This document shows positions 23,406-32,157 of a stretch of DNA of 64,000 bases, in pieces (position 1 is the stretch's first letter; every line of letters begins with the position of its first letter). The DNA lies in the NCBI RefSeq assembly GCF_051414035.1, contig NZ_JBLKNW010000006.1:186001-250000 (forward strand), written 5' to 3'. The stretch is from Halosimplex amylolyticum (lineage in GTDB: Archaea; Halobacteriota; Halobacteria; Halobacteriales; Haloarculaceae). The notes beneath the pieces are model-generated. The model searched no databases. It was given only the letters and a program-made list of their open reading frames with translations, and was not told where the DNA came from. Made by a program: the position numbers and the translations under genes.

Positions 23406-26400
23406 TTAGTCGCGGCGGCGCGCCGTGAGGAGCGCAGCAGCGAGCAGGGCGATGAGCGAGACGGCGACACCGAAGCCGGGGCCACCGTCAGCGGTGGTCG
23501 GCGTCGGCGTGTCCGGTTCCGGCGTGTCCGTGTCCGGTTCCGGCGTGTCCGTGTCCGGTTCCGGCGTGTCCGTGTCCGGTTCCGGCGTGTCCGTCGGCGT
23601 GTCCGTGTCCGGTTCCGGCGTGTCCGTCGGCGTGTCCGTGTCCGGCTCCGGCGTCGGAGTCGGCGTCTCGGTGTCCAGCGAGACCTCGGCGCTGTCGGTC
23701 ACGGCCGTGCCGTTAACCGAGTAAGGCGCGTCGGCCTCCGGGAAGTCGTACAGGTTGTTCGAGTTGTCGTCGAGGTGCGGCATCGCGACCAGCGTGGTCG
23801 TGTCGTTGACCGGGGTGTCGAGGTCGATGCGCACGTTGGAGTGCGTGCCGGCCTCGAGGTAGCCGCTCACACCGATCACGTCGCCGCTCGCGCTACCCGA
23901 GTGGATGGCGACGAAGCCACCGTCGGAGAGCGTGACAGACTCGACGCGAACTTCCTGGTTCTCCTCGGCGACAGCCTGGTCACTGAACGAGACCGAGGAA
24001 GTCGGCTCGGCGAGGATACGACCGTCGTACGGGCCACCGATGGTGTCGCCGCCGCGGCGCACGTTGACGGTGAAGTTGATGCCCGCACCACGCTCGCTGA
24101 AGTCACCCGTCGCCGCGAAGGTGCGGTCCTCGTCGACGTGGGTGTTCAGCGTCGTCAGGAACGGACTCGTGTCCGACTGACTGTTGATGCGCAGGCCGAG
24201 CTTCGTGCCCGGAGCGACGTTCGTGTCGCCGCGGAGCGTCTGCCCGTCCTGGTTGCGGATGACGACTTCGTCGTCCGCGTTGGTCATCAGCGAGGCGTCT
24301 GCCTCGTAGTAGGTCCATTCGGAGTCGACCGTGCCGCCGCCCTCGCCGCCGAGGACCGGGCCGATCGAGTCGTACTCTTCGAAGCCGAAGCTGGCGTTGT
24401 AACCCTCGTTGTTGACCAGAAGGTCCTCGTCAACGCCGCTGAGCTTCACAGCGACGTAGTAGGTGTCGTTCTGGTAGTCCGGGATGACCAGCGTGTTCGA
24501 CTTGTCGAGGTTGAACGAACGGGCTTCACGGTTCGCCTGAACGTCCAGCTCCTCGAAGCCAGCGTCGAATGCCGGCAGCTTGTTCTCGAGGCCCTGGTCG
24601 TTGACGTAGTTGCTGTCCTCGCTGAGGAACGCGACCGTGGCGTTCGCGCCCGCGTCCGTGCGGTTGCGAAGGATACCTTCCAGACCCGAGGCGGAGACCT
24701 GGTGGACGATCAGCTCGTCGGTGGTCGCCTGGTCGGACTGGGTGAGGTTGCCGTCGATGTCGTCCTCAGTGTTGTCAGTGTTCTCGTCGATGAACTGCGC
24801 GTCGACCTGGTCGGTCTTGCCCGCGGGCACGACCCACACGTCACTGCTCTCGGTCGAGCGGGAGTTGATCGAGACCGCACCGACGTCGTCTTCGTCGACG
24901 TCAGTGAAGTTGAAGTTGTTCAGGTCGTCGTCCTCGTCGTTCGCGACGACCGCGAGGTCGTACGAGGCCGCGTCGATAGTCGCAACCTGGGCGTAGCTGA
25001 TGTTCTGGTCGTCAGCGTTGGCCAGGTTCAGCTCGTCGTTCTCCAGCGCAGCTTCGCGCAGGTCCTGCACGAACTGGCCGGATTCGTTACCGAAGTTCGT
25101 GACGTTGTCCGCACCCTGCGCGGAGAAGATCCGCTCAGAGATGTTCGTGCCGGACATGTACGTGTTCCACTCGAGGACGACCTCACCGTCTCCGTCCTCG
25201 TCGGCAACCGTCACGTTCGTCACGTAGTTGACTTCGCCCTTGCTACCGACCTGCACGGTAGCCTGAGCGCCTTCTTCGCTGTTGCGAAGGTTGATCGGGA
25301 TCTCGACGACGTCACCGCGTTCCTCCTCGAAGACACCGCCACCGAACGAGGCGGAGCTCGCGGTCGGGAAGCTGTCGACGGAGAACTCACCAGCGGTGAC
25401 TTCGGCACCGGTTCGGACGTCGGTCACGGTGACCGAGTAGTCACCGGCGCTGAGGTCAGTCTGGTAGTTGAAGGTCTCCTCGAACTCGCCGCGGTTGTCG
25501 AAGCTGATCCGCTCGCGCTCCGTGTCCTCACCTTCAACGGTGATGGCGACGGGCGCGTCGCCGCGAATAGCACTGCCACTGACAGTGATCTCCGCGTCCT
25601 CGTTGTGTTCGAACATCGTTCCGTCCTCGTCCAGCGAGGCCGAGAGACGGAGCGACGTCACGTTGAAGAACTTGGAGGCTTCGTCAGTCGCGTCGCCTTC
25701 GTCGAAGATCAGGCGGTACGTCGTGCCCGATTCGAGGTCGGCACTGTCGAAGACGATGGAACTGCTCTCGCCCGTGCTACCGTCGAGGACGATCTCTCCG
25801 GTCTCGACGTTGCGGAGCAGGATCGGCGTGTCTGCAGATTCCGCGTTGAAGCGGACGTTCTGACCCTGGTAGACGCGCTGGGCGCTACTTCGGGAGTTGT
25901 GAGAACTGGCATCGCTCTGGTCGAGCTCGCCGGACGCCGTCTCGACCGTGATGTTGCCGATCGTGGCGTTCGCGATGTAGTTGCTCTTGTCCGTGTTACC
26001 GAGCGGACCGTCGAAGCTGGCAATCTCGCTGTTGTTGCCAACGTTGACCACGACCTCGTCGGCCGGGCTCAGGTCGCCCCAAGTGTTGTCACCCTCGAGG
26101 GTAACGACGGTGTCGTCAGTGTTGATGTCGTGCGTGACATCGGCACTGTCTAACTGCTCGTCGACCTCGTCGCGGGTGGAGGCGTTGTACTCCGTGAAGT
26201 CGTCAGTCCCAGCCTGGCGGACGTAGACGGTGAAGTCGTTCTCGTCAAGTGCGGTCGCACCGGCGGAACTGGACTTCCTCACGCTCTGGTTGAATTCGAT
26301 ACGAATATCACCGTTGTCGCTGCCTTCGTCCTCGATGGCGGAGTTAACGCCAGGAGCGTTGGCAACGGCAGCGGCTGTTCCTGTGAGTGCGACGGTGCCC

Positions 26401-26468
26401 GCGAATACGGACACGACCATCAGCACCGTCAGGAACAAACTGCGAAGTTTGTCGTTGGTTCCTGTCAT
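23406..26468 (-). CDS. S-layer glycoprotein with PGF-CTERM anchor
   Basis: The 1020-residue protein should form the cell-surface lattice. It has an N-terminal signal peptide (MTGTNDKLRSLFLTVLMVVS..., cut near TGTAAA), a long acidic extracellular part of repeated beta domains, many N-x-S/T sequons (NVT, NQS, NNS) for N-glycosylation, a Thr/Pro-rich spacer with PEPDTDT repeats for O-glycans, and a C-terminal GGPGFGVAVSLIALLAAALL-TARRRD signal, which is the archaeosortase substrate. It is the likely most abundant protein of this window and the probable acceptor of the glycans made nearby. Confidence 0.96.
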   Translation of the reverse strand: MTGTNDKLRSLFLTVLMVVSVFAGTVALTGTAAAVANAPGVNSAIEDEGSDNGDIRIEFNQSVRKSSSAGATALDENDFTVYVRQAGTDDFTEYNASTRDEVDEQLDSADVTHDINTDDTVVTLEGDNTWGDLSPADEVVVNVGNNSEIASFDGPLGNTDKSNYIANATIGNITVETASGELDQSDASSHNSRSSAQRVYQGQNVRFNAESADTPILLRNVETGEIVLDGSTGESSSIVFDSADLESGTTYRLIFDEGDATDEASKFFNVTSLRLSASLDEDGTMFEHNEDAEITVSGSAIRGDAPVAITVEGEDTERERISFDNRGEFEETFNYQTDLSAGDYSVTVTDVRTGAEVTAGEFSVDSFPTASSASFGGGVFEEERGDVVEIPINLRNSEEGAQATVQVGSKGEVNYVTNVTVADEDGDGEVVLEWNTYMSGTNISERIFSAQGADNVTNFGNESGQFVQDLREAALENDELNLANADDQNISYAQVATIDAASYDLAVVANDEDDDLNNFNFTDVDEDDVGAVSINSRSTESSDVWVVPAGKTDQVDAQFIDENTDNTEDDIDGNLTQSDQATTDELIVHQVSASGLEGILRNRTDAGANATVAFLSEDSNYVNDQGLENKLPAFDAGFEELDVQANREARSFNLDKSNTLVIPDYQNDTYYVAVKLSGVDEDLLVNNEGYNASFGFEEYDSIGPVLGGEGGGTVDSEWTYYEADASLMTNADDEVVIRNQDGQTLRGDTNVAPGTKLGLRINSQSDTSPFLTTLNTHVDEDRTFAATGDFSERGAGINFTVNVRRGGDTIGGPYDGRILAEPTSSVSFSDQAVAEENQEVRVESVTLSDGGFVAIHSGSASGDVIGVSGYLEAGTHSNVRIDLDTPVNDTTTLVAMPHLDDNSNNLYDFPEADAPYSVNGTAVTDSAEVSLDTETPTPTPEPDTDTPTDTPEPDTDTPTDTPEPDTDTPEPDTDTPEPDTDTPEPDTPTPTTADGGPGFGVAVSLIALLAAALLTARRRD
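23509..23660 (-). repeat. 21-bp repeat tract coding PEPDTDT in the S-layer stalk
   Basis: The plus strand repeats GTGTCCGTGTCCGGTTCCGGC, coding seven residues per unit in the gene; about six PEPDT blocks are present, two followed by an extra PTDT. The near-identity of copies favours slipped-strand length changes. The tract forms the Thr-rich stalk before the membrane anchor. Confidence 0.9.
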
Positions 26469-27056
26469 AGTTTGTTTGAACTTCTGTCAGCGGCCACAGC
26501 AACTTTCCTACCACGCGGACACGCGACCGGTAGTCGGCCGCGCCGAACCAGCAGTGGTGTACTCGATACTGCAGCCATGGGTAGGGGTACGGTATGAACG
26601 AGCGTCGGATGTTATAAATGCTTTGTGGTCACGGCACCGGGAGGAACGGGCGTCTCGCCCCGCAAATCGGCCCGTAGAACGCGTATGTGACACATTCACG
26701 TGCACCCAGAGATGTGTCAGACGCCTGTCCCACAGGGGGATGACGGGCAGGGGTATTAAGTACCGAGATCGCCCCGTAAGTAGGGCTTACCGGATGGATA
26801 TGGTGTCTGTCGACGAGTCAACCGGAGTCGCCGATGGGGACTCCCTTTCCGACCCGGCCCCGTTTTTCCACTCGGGTCGTTCGCGGCGGGGAACCGAGCC
26901 GGTCTACGACGTGACGATCTCGACTTCGTGTCCGTCGGGGTCCTTCCCGACCACCTTTTTCCACTCGGGGTCGCTCGCTGTGCTCGCGACCCACTCGTGC
27001 AAAAAGATGGGGCAAAAAGGCGGCCGCTCACTTCGTTCGCGGCCGTTCAATCTCCC
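26469..27056. other. S-layer promoter/leader region followed by gene-end duplication
   Basis: No gene is supported. The 26469-26760 part holds the S-layer promoter and leader. The 26860-27056 part holds a copy of the glyoxalase gene end and hairpins. Frames open here are arginine- or serine-rich shadows. Confidence 0.5.
26611..26620 (-). promoter_or_regulatory. Strong TATA box for the S-layer gene
   Basis: On the minus strand CATTTATAAC is a near-consensus archaeal TATA box. It predicts transcription start near 26588 and thus a leader of about 120 nt before the ATG at 26468. An AT-rich TACTTAAT near 26755 may be a second promoter. Long leaders are known for haloarchaeal S-layer mRNAs. Confidence 0.55.
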
Positions 27057-27098
27057 CTACGACGTGACGATCTCGACTTCGTGTCCGTCGGGGTCCTT
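26904..27098. repeat. 42-bp direct repeat of the glyoxalase gene 3' end
   Basis: Bases 26904-26945 and 27057-27098 are identical over 42 bp. The inner copy is the end of the glyoxalase gene (PDGHEVEIVTS plus stop); the outer copy repeats it beyond the stop, in the same frame, 153 bp away. The 111 bp between contain two hairpins (CGGCCGC...GCGGCCG and GGGTCGC...GCGACCC) and AAAAAG tracts. Confidence 0.85.
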
Positions 27099-27809
27099 GG
27101 TGAAGGCGTAGTTGTTGTCGCAGCTCTCGGGGTCGCGGTAGTCCTCCGCTTCGCGAGTCATCAGCGACTCCCAGCCCTCGTCCAGGTCGTCGACGCGAAC
27201 GGCGAGGTGGCCCCAGGCGTCGCCCAGTTCGTACGTGCGCCCGTCGTAGTTGTACGTGAGTTCGACGGCCATCGCTTCGTCGGCGGCGTCCGCGGGTTCC
27301 ATGAAGTAGTTCGCGAACGTGTCGGCCTCCCAGCGGCCCGTGTGCTCGTACTCGAACTTCCGGGTCCACCACCCGAGGTGCTCGTCGGCGTCCTCGACGC
27401 GGACCATCGTGTGGTCGATGCTCCAGCGGGCACCGAAGTCGCGCTCGACGATCTCGATCTCGTGGCCGTCCGGGTCCTTGACGAACGCGTACCCGGGGTT
27501 GTCCTCGGGCCGGCGATAGTCCTCGACGCCTGCGTCCATCAGTTCGTAGTAGGCGTCGTGGACGTCCTCGACGCGGACGGCGATGTGGCCCCAGCCGTCG
27601 CCCATCGTGTACGACCGGCCGTCGTGATTGTACGTGAGTTCGAGCAGCGCGCCGTCGTCGTGGACGTCTTCCGGACCGAGGAAGACGTTGGTGAAGGTGT
27701 CGGCCTCCCAGCGGCCCTTCTCCTCGTAGCCGAGGTGCGTCTGGTACCACTCGAGCGACTCGTCGAGGTCTTCGACCCGCATCATTACGTGGTCAAGCGT
27801 TCCGTCCAT
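27057..27809 (-). CDS. Two-domain glyoxalase/VOC family protein
   Basis: The 250-residue protein is a tandem duplication of a glyoxalase I-like domain (about 1-125 and 128-250). Each half has the metal-ligand pattern of the family: DHVMMRVED, ALLELTYNH, WGHIAVRVED, GHEIEIVE, and in the second half DHTMVRVED, AVELTYNYD, WGHLAVRVDD, GHEVEIVTS. It likely detoxifies methylglyoxal-thiol adducts; haloarchaea use gamma-glutamylcysteine in place of glutathione. The start MDGTLDHVMMRVED at 27809 drops a 50-codon extension that looks non-coding. Confidence 0.9.
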   Translation of the reverse strand: MDGTLDHVMMRVEDLDESLEWYQTHLGYEEKGRWEADTFTNVFLGPEDVHDDGALLELTYNHDGRSYTMGDGWGHIAVRVEDVHDAYYELMDAGVEDYRRPEDNPGYAFVKDPDGHEIEIVERDFGARWSIDHTMVRVEDADEHLGWWTRKFEYEHTGRWEADTFANYFMEPADAADEAMAVELTYNYDGRTYELGDAWGHLAVRVDDLDEGWESLMTREAEDYRDPESCDNNYAFTKDPDGHEVEIVTS

Positions 27810-27856
27810 GTCCGAATTCTGGGTAGCCAGTTCGAAAAGGATACCGAACCCGGAAC

Positions 27857-28294
27857 TCAGGGCCGGCTCGTCCACGCCGCCAGCGCGAGAAAGGCGGACC
27901 CAAGGGGGATGGCGAAGACGCCGGCGCGGGCCGAGGAGAAGCCGATCGCGGCGTAGCACACGTCGAACGCCGCCAGGGCGAACAGCCCGGCGGTCACGCG
28001 CCGGTCTTCGCGGTCGACGCGTGCCAGTGTCGCGCTCACCACACCGGTGCCGTAGAGCAGCGTCGCGATCGGCCAGGCGAGCAGCGCCCGAGGGATGTCG
28101 CGCGTGTACACGAAGACGTAGTGGTAGACGGACGTCACCGAGAGGGTCTCGGGCGCGACGAGCGCGACGGAGAAGGTCAGACTGACGCCGCCCTCGTAGG
28201 GCACGACCAGCCAGGGAACGAGCCCGGCGGCGAGAACGGCGAGGACTCGCGGTGACGCGGCTTCGGTCGGCCAGGCACCGAACCGTCGACTCAT
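27857..28294 (-). CDS. Small haloarchaeal membrane protein (TIGR04206-like)
   Basis: The 145-residue protein MSRRFGAWPTEAASPRVLAVL... has four hydrophobic helices and the loop YHYVFVYTRDIPRALLAWPI. I recall such proteins as a haloarchaea-specific family without function. Its ATG overlaps the stop of the DRG GTPase gene (ATGA), so the two are translationally coupled. Confidence 0.75.
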   Translation of the reverse strand: MSRRFGAWPTEAASPRVLAVLAAGLVPWLVVPYEGGVSLTFSVALVAPETLSVTSVYHYVFVYTRDIPRALLAWPIATLLYGTGVVSATLARVDREDRRVTAGLFALAAFDVCYAAIGFSSARAGVFAIPLGSAFLALAAWTSRP

Positions 28295-29400
28295 CGCGTT
28301 GTCAGGATTCGGAGCACGTCTTCGTCGGCGAGTTCGTGGTCCATCCCGACCTGCTGCTCGTCGTGTTTCGCGCTCGGGCCGGAGACGCGGGCGAACCGGA
28401 AGCGCTCCTCGAACTCGCCGCCGAGTTTCTCGCAAGCGTCCTCGATAGTGTCGCCCTCGCGCAGGACGAGCGGTTCGTCGTAGTCGACCCCGCGCCCGGG
28501 CTTGTCCATGTAGATCCGGATGAGCCCCAGTTCCTCCCAGATCGCTTCCTTGAGCGCGTCGAGGCCCTTCTCTTCCTGGGCGCTGATGAAGATGGTCTCC
28601 TCGGGGTCGATGTCGTGTTCGCGCAGTTGCTCGTGGACGGTGTCGAGGTAGTCGGGTTCGATGAGGTCGGCCTTGTTGACGGTGACCAGCGAGGGGAGGT
28701 ACTCGCGGTTGTCGAGCACGCCGTCGAGGAGGCGGTCGATGTCGACCTGCTCGCCGATGTTCACGTCGGCGTTGACGTATCCGCGCTCGCGCAGGACGCT
28801 CTTGATCGTCTCCTCTTCGAGGTCGAGATCGGCGCTCGCGGTGACGTTGATCCCGTCTTTGTGTTTCTTCCGGACGGTGACGCGCGGCGGTTCGGTGTCG
28901 ATGCGAACCTTGTTGTTGTACAGCTCTTCGGACAGGCGCGCGTACTGGTCGATCTCGAAGACCGAGAGGACGAAGACGACCAGATCTGCCGTGCGGACGA
29001 CCGAGAGGACGGCCTGCCCGTCGCCGCGCCCCTCCGCGGCGCCCTCGATGAGGCCGGGCACGTCGAGCATCTGGATGTTCGCGCCGTTGTACTGCAACAT
29101 GCCGGGGTTGACGTCGAGCGTCGTGAACTCGTAGGAGCCGACCTCGCTCTCGGCGTTGGTGAGGGCGTTCAGGAGCGTGGACTTGCCGACGCTGGGGAAA
29201 CCGACCAGCGCGACGGTCGCGTCGCCGGTCTTCTCGACGGCGTACCCCGACCCGCCGCCGGCCGAAGACTGGTTCTCCAGTTTCTCCTTTTTCTCCGCGA
29301 GCTTCGCTTTCAGTCGACCGATGTGGCTCTCGGTGGACTTGTTGTAGGGCGTGGTCGCGATCTCCTCCTCGATCTCGCGGATCTCCTCTTCGAGCCCCAT
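28291..29400 (-). CDS. drg: DRG-family GTP-binding protein with TGS domain
   Basis: The 369-residue GTPase starts MGLEEEIREIEEEIATTPYNK. The G domain has VALVGFPSVGKSTLLNALTN (P-loop), DVPGLIEGAAEGRGDG (G3), VNKAD (G4) and SAQEEKG (G5). A helical insert lies between, and the C-terminal TGS domain (about 290-369) carries RIYMDKPGRGVDYDEPLVL and GDTIEDACEKLGG. DRG proteins associate with ribosomes in eukaryotes and archaea. The start at 29400 is the conserved one; a 49-codon upstream extension is not. Confidence 0.95.
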   Translation of the reverse strand: MGLEEEIREIEEEIATTPYNKSTESHIGRLKAKLAEKKEKLENQSSAGGGSGYAVEKTGDATVALVGFPSVGKSTLLNALTNAESEVGSYEFTTLDVNPGMLQYNGANIQMLDVPGLIEGAAEGRGDGQAVLSVVRTADLVVFVLSVFEIDQYARLSEELYNNKVRIDTEPPRVTVRKKHKDGINVTASADLDLEEETIKSVLRERGYVNADVNIGEQVDIDRLLDGVLDNREYLPSLVTVNKADLIEPDYLDTVHEQLREHDIDPEETIFISAQEEKGLDALKEAIWEELGLIRIYMDKPGRGVDYDEPLVLREGDTIEDACEKLGGEFEERFRFARVSGPSAKHDEQQVGMDHELADEDVLRILTTR

Positions 29401-29587
29401 TAGGAGTGAGTCGGCAAGCGGTACCGAAAAAGGTGTTCTTCCGGAGCGGACGCGGTCCCCTCGGTACCGCGGTCGCGTCTCCGTCCTCGTCGCGGTCGCA
29501 TAGCCGGTCGTGTCCGCGAGAACTAATTTCGCGCGCGGATGAATCACTTCGACAAACTAATACGACGAGAGCCGAACAGGATCGATC

Positions 29588-29788
29588 ATGCCTGACCCGA
29601 CGCGACTCCGTGACAGCACGGAGATCCTCCTGCCGGCGGGTGCAGTCGACGGACTGCAGGACGACCTGGAACGGCGGTTCACGCTGACGATCCGGGAGGA
29701 GGAGTGTCGGGTGCGTATCATCGGGAGCCCTGTCGAGATCAAGGGCGCGAGCGACTTCCTGGCGCGCAACGGGATCTCCGTCGCCTGA
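29588..29788 (+). CDS. Small conserved haloarchaeal protein (VNG_1110C-like)
   Basis: The 66-residue protein MPDPTRLRDSTEILLPAGAV... continues with RRFTLTIREEECRVRIIGSPVEIK and ends FLARNGISVA. The alternating beta-helix pattern resembles one KH-like or ACT-like half domain. I recall near-identical proteins throughout haloarchaea, with no known function. Confidence 0.8.
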   Translation: MPDPTRLRDSTEILLPAGAVDGLQDDLERRFTLTIREEECRVRIIGSPVEIKGASDFLARNGISVA

Positions 29789-29854
29789 TCGGTCTGTCGA
29801 ACGATCGTTTTTCGTGTCGATACGGCCGTTGCGGACGACACCGGATCGGGTCGG

Positions 29855-30733
29855 CTACGCCGAACCGTCGGCCGTCGATCCGTCAGTTACCAAACCGGAC
29901 CGGATAGCGCTCGCGAGGAGCGGTCGCATCAGCCCGACCAGCGGCGCGCGCTCGTCGTCCGTCCAGACGGCGCTGTGTCGATCGACGCCCGGCAGGTCGG
30001 TCTCGAGGTCGGAACTGACGAGCAACTGACTCCCGTCGGCCATGAGGATCGAACTGATCTCGCCCGGGCGGATCGGGTGGTCCTCCCACCACGTCCACGT
30101 CTCGACGACGGTCGCCCCGGGCGCGACGTCGGCGACGGTCTCCCTGATCGCCCGGCTCGGGGAACCAACGGTGACCGCCACGCCGCGGTCGTCGGCGGCC
30201 GACAGCGACGCGCGCAGTTCGTCGGTCAGCAGGCTCTCGACGGCGACGACGACCAGGAGTTCGTCGGTCGCGTCGTCCGCGAGCCCTGCCAGGCGGTCGC
30301 TGACCGCGTCGTTCCCCTCGACGACCCAGACGCCCGCCCGCTCGTCGCGCGGTTCCGGCGACCGCAACCGCGGGAGCAGTCCTTCGAGTCGGTCGAGTCG
30401 CTCGCCGTACTCCCGGCGGACGGTCTCGACCGCGTCGCGCGGCTCGGGTGCGCGGAACTGCCGCGGTTTGGAGTCCTGGACGTCGGCGAGGCCGCGCTCT
30501 TGCAGTGACTCGACGCTGTCGTAGACGCGCGGGCGCGGTACGTCGGCCACTTCGGCGAGCTCCCGGGCGGTACCGTGGCGGATGCGCGTCAGGGCGACGA
30601 AACACTTCGCCTCGTAGGTCGTCAACCCGAACGTCTCCAGTAGCGACGTCGTCTCGGCGACGATGTCGTCTCCGTCGGGGCCGGCGGCGGACTCGTCGTT
30701 TGACATAGATTCGGGGGGTCTCTCAGCGGACAT
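29855..30733 (-). CDS. TrmB-type transcriptional regulator
   Basis: The 292-residue protein has a winged-helix domain at about 28-100 (LLETFGLTTYEAKCFVALTRIRHGTARELAEVADVPRPRVYDSVE) followed by a short coiled coil and a PLD-like sensor domain (ELLVVVAVESLLTDELRASLSA; AIRETVADVAPGATVVE). TrmB-like proteins regulate sugar and central metabolic genes in archaea, but this ligand is unknown. ATG at 30706 (MSNDESAAG) is an alternative start. Confidence 0.9.
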   Translation of the reverse strand: MSAERPPESMSNDESAAGPDGDDIVAETTSLLETFGLTTYEAKCFVALTRIRHGTARELAEVADVPRPRVYDSVESLQERGLADVQDSKPRQFRAPEPRDAVETVRREYGERLDRLEGLLPRLRSPEPRDERAGVWVVEGNDAVSDRLAGLADDATDELLVVVAVESLLTDELRASLSAADDRGVAVTVGSPSRAIRETVADVAPGATVVETWTWWEDHPIRPGEISSILMADGSQLLVSSDLETDLPGVDRHSAVWTDDERAPLVGLMRPLLASAIRSGLVTDGSTADGSA

Positions 30734-30858
30734 TGAACCGACGGTGGCATAACGGTGGTCGTTGACGCCGGTCGACTACGTGGCGGCGCGAACGATCGAT
30801 TCGAGCGGTATGGACAGCGACGGGGACGAGGGCGTCGGCTGGCCACACGGGGACCACC

Positions 30859-31857
30859 TCAGACGACCTGGTCGTCGGCGTCGAGGAGTTCGGTGTAGCG
30901 GTCGCGGATCGTCACGGCGGAGACGTCCGCGGCGTCGGCGACCTGATGCTGGGTCACGTCGACGTTCGTCAGCCGGCCCGCCGCGTAGATGGCCGCGGCG
31001 GCGAGGCCGACCGGGTTCTTGCCGGAGTGGACCGCCTCGCGCTTGCCGGCGGCGAGCAGTTCGACGGCGCGCTGTTCGGTCTCGTCCGGGAGACCCAGGT
31101 CCGAGACGAGGCGAGGCACGTACTGCTCGGGGTCCGTCGGTTCCATCGCGAGTTCGAGTTCGCGAGCGATGTACCGGTAGGCGCGCGCGAACTCCTTGCG
31201 TTCGACGCGACTGACCGTTTCGAACTCGTCGAGCGTGCGCGGGACGCCCGCTTGACGCGCGCCCGCGTAAAGAGAACCAGTAGCCATCGCTTCGATGGAC
31301 CGACCGGGAACGAGTTCCGCGTCGAGTGCGCGTCGGTAGATGACGCTCGCCGTCTCGCGGGCGTCCTTGGGGACGCCGAGCGCCGACGCCATCCGGTCGA
31401 TCTCGCCGAGGGCCTGCTTCAGGTTGCGGTCCTGTGCGCTCTGGGAACGGAACCGCTCGTCCCACGTACGCAGACGCGACATCTGTTCGCGCTTTTTGGC
31501 CGAGAGGGCCTGGCCGTTGGCGTCCTTGTTCTGCCAGTCGATGACCGAGGACAGCCCCTTGTCGTGGAGCATCCCCGTCGTCGGCGACCCGACCCGGCTC
31601 TTCTGGGCCTTGTCCCTGGCGTCGAACGACCGCCACTCCGGCCCGCGGTCGACGACGTCCTCTTCCAGGACCACGCCGCAGTCCCGACAGACCGTCTCCC
31701 CGCGCTTCTCGTCGGTGATCCCCGCCGCGCCGCACTCTGGACACTCGTTCCGCTCGCGTTCGCCCCCGGTCTCGTCGCGTTCGGCTTCGGACTCCTCGCC
31801 CTCGCGTTCGGATGGCTGGACGTGACGGCCGGTGACTCGCTGGTTCGTACTTGTCAT
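30859..31857 (-). CDS. tfb: Transcription initiation factor IIB (TFB)
   Basis: The 332-residue factor recruits RNA polymerase to TBP-bound promoters. An N-terminal zinc ribbon (CPECGAAGITDEKRGETVCRDCG) is followed by the B-reader/linker region (RGPEWRSFDARDKAQKSRVG) and two cyclin folds (about 130-220 and 235-325; SLYAGARQAGVPRTLDE; AAAIYAAGRLTNVDVTQHQVA). Haloarchaea carry several TFBs; which one this is cannot be told. The ATG at 31857 (MTSTNQRV) was preferred to the in-frame GTG at 31887. Confidence 0.95.
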   Translation of the reverse strand: MTSTNQRVTGRHVQPSEREGEESEAERDETGGERERNECPECGAAGITDEKRGETVCRDCGVVLEEDVVDRGPEWRSFDARDKAQKSRVGSPTTGMLHDKGLSSVIDWQNKDANGQALSAKKREQMSRLRTWDERFRSQSAQDRNLKQALGEIDRMASALGVPKDARETASVIYRRALDAELVPGRSIEAMATGSLYAGARQAGVPRTLDEFETVSRVERKEFARAYRYIARELELAMEPTDPEQYVPRLVSDLGLPDETEQRAVELLAAGKREAVHSGKNPVGLAAAAIYAAGRLTNVDVTQHQVADAADVSAVTIRDRYTELLDADDQVV

Positions 31858-32082
31858 TGTGGTCCCGGACCGGCGACGTTTGGCCACCGGCCCGCGTTCA
31901 GCACTCGCCTCTTTGTTCTGAGCACTGAAATAGGTACTGTCTAGTTGTTACGAGAGTAGTTACAGCACGCAATCGGCCTTCGTTCGACGCGGCGGCCCGG
32001 GTGTCGTCCGGGCGGCGGAACGGCCTCCAGCCGATATCACCGGCAGTACGTACGGCAGGGACGACGGGACAATGGGCGTGAT

Positions 32083-32098
32083 ACCCACATGTGTGGGT
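32083..32098. promoter_or_regulatory. Inverted repeat upstream of the rpl11 promoter
   Basis: ACCCACA (32083-32089) and TGTGGGT (32092-32098) form 7-bp arms with a 2-base spacer, about 30-45 nt upstream of the rpl11 TATA box. It is a possible binding site for a regulator of ribosomal protein genes. The rest of 31858-32126 shows no gene. Confidence 0.4.
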
Positions 32099-32126
32099 GT
32101 GCCACGGAGCGTCCGGGAAAAGCAAT

Positions 32127-32133
32127 TCTTAAA
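32127..32133 (+). promoter_or_regulatory. TATA box for rpl11
   Basis: The element TCTTAAA lies about 28 nt upstream of the ATG at 32158, consistent with a leaderless rpl11 mRNA. Confidence 0.6.
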
Positions 32134-32157
32134 CCCGCCCCGACGGTTTCCACGTGT

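Noticed and set aside
23509..23660. CRISPR-like array of short repeats
   Set aside because: Units are contiguous, have no unique spacers and encode PEPDTDT in frame within the S-layer gene.
23145..26153. 1002-codon open frame antisense to the S-layer gene
   Set aside because: It is a codon-phase shadow of the real gene, full of Val/Arg/Asp runs without domain features; the opposite strand has a signal peptide and PGF-CTERM end.
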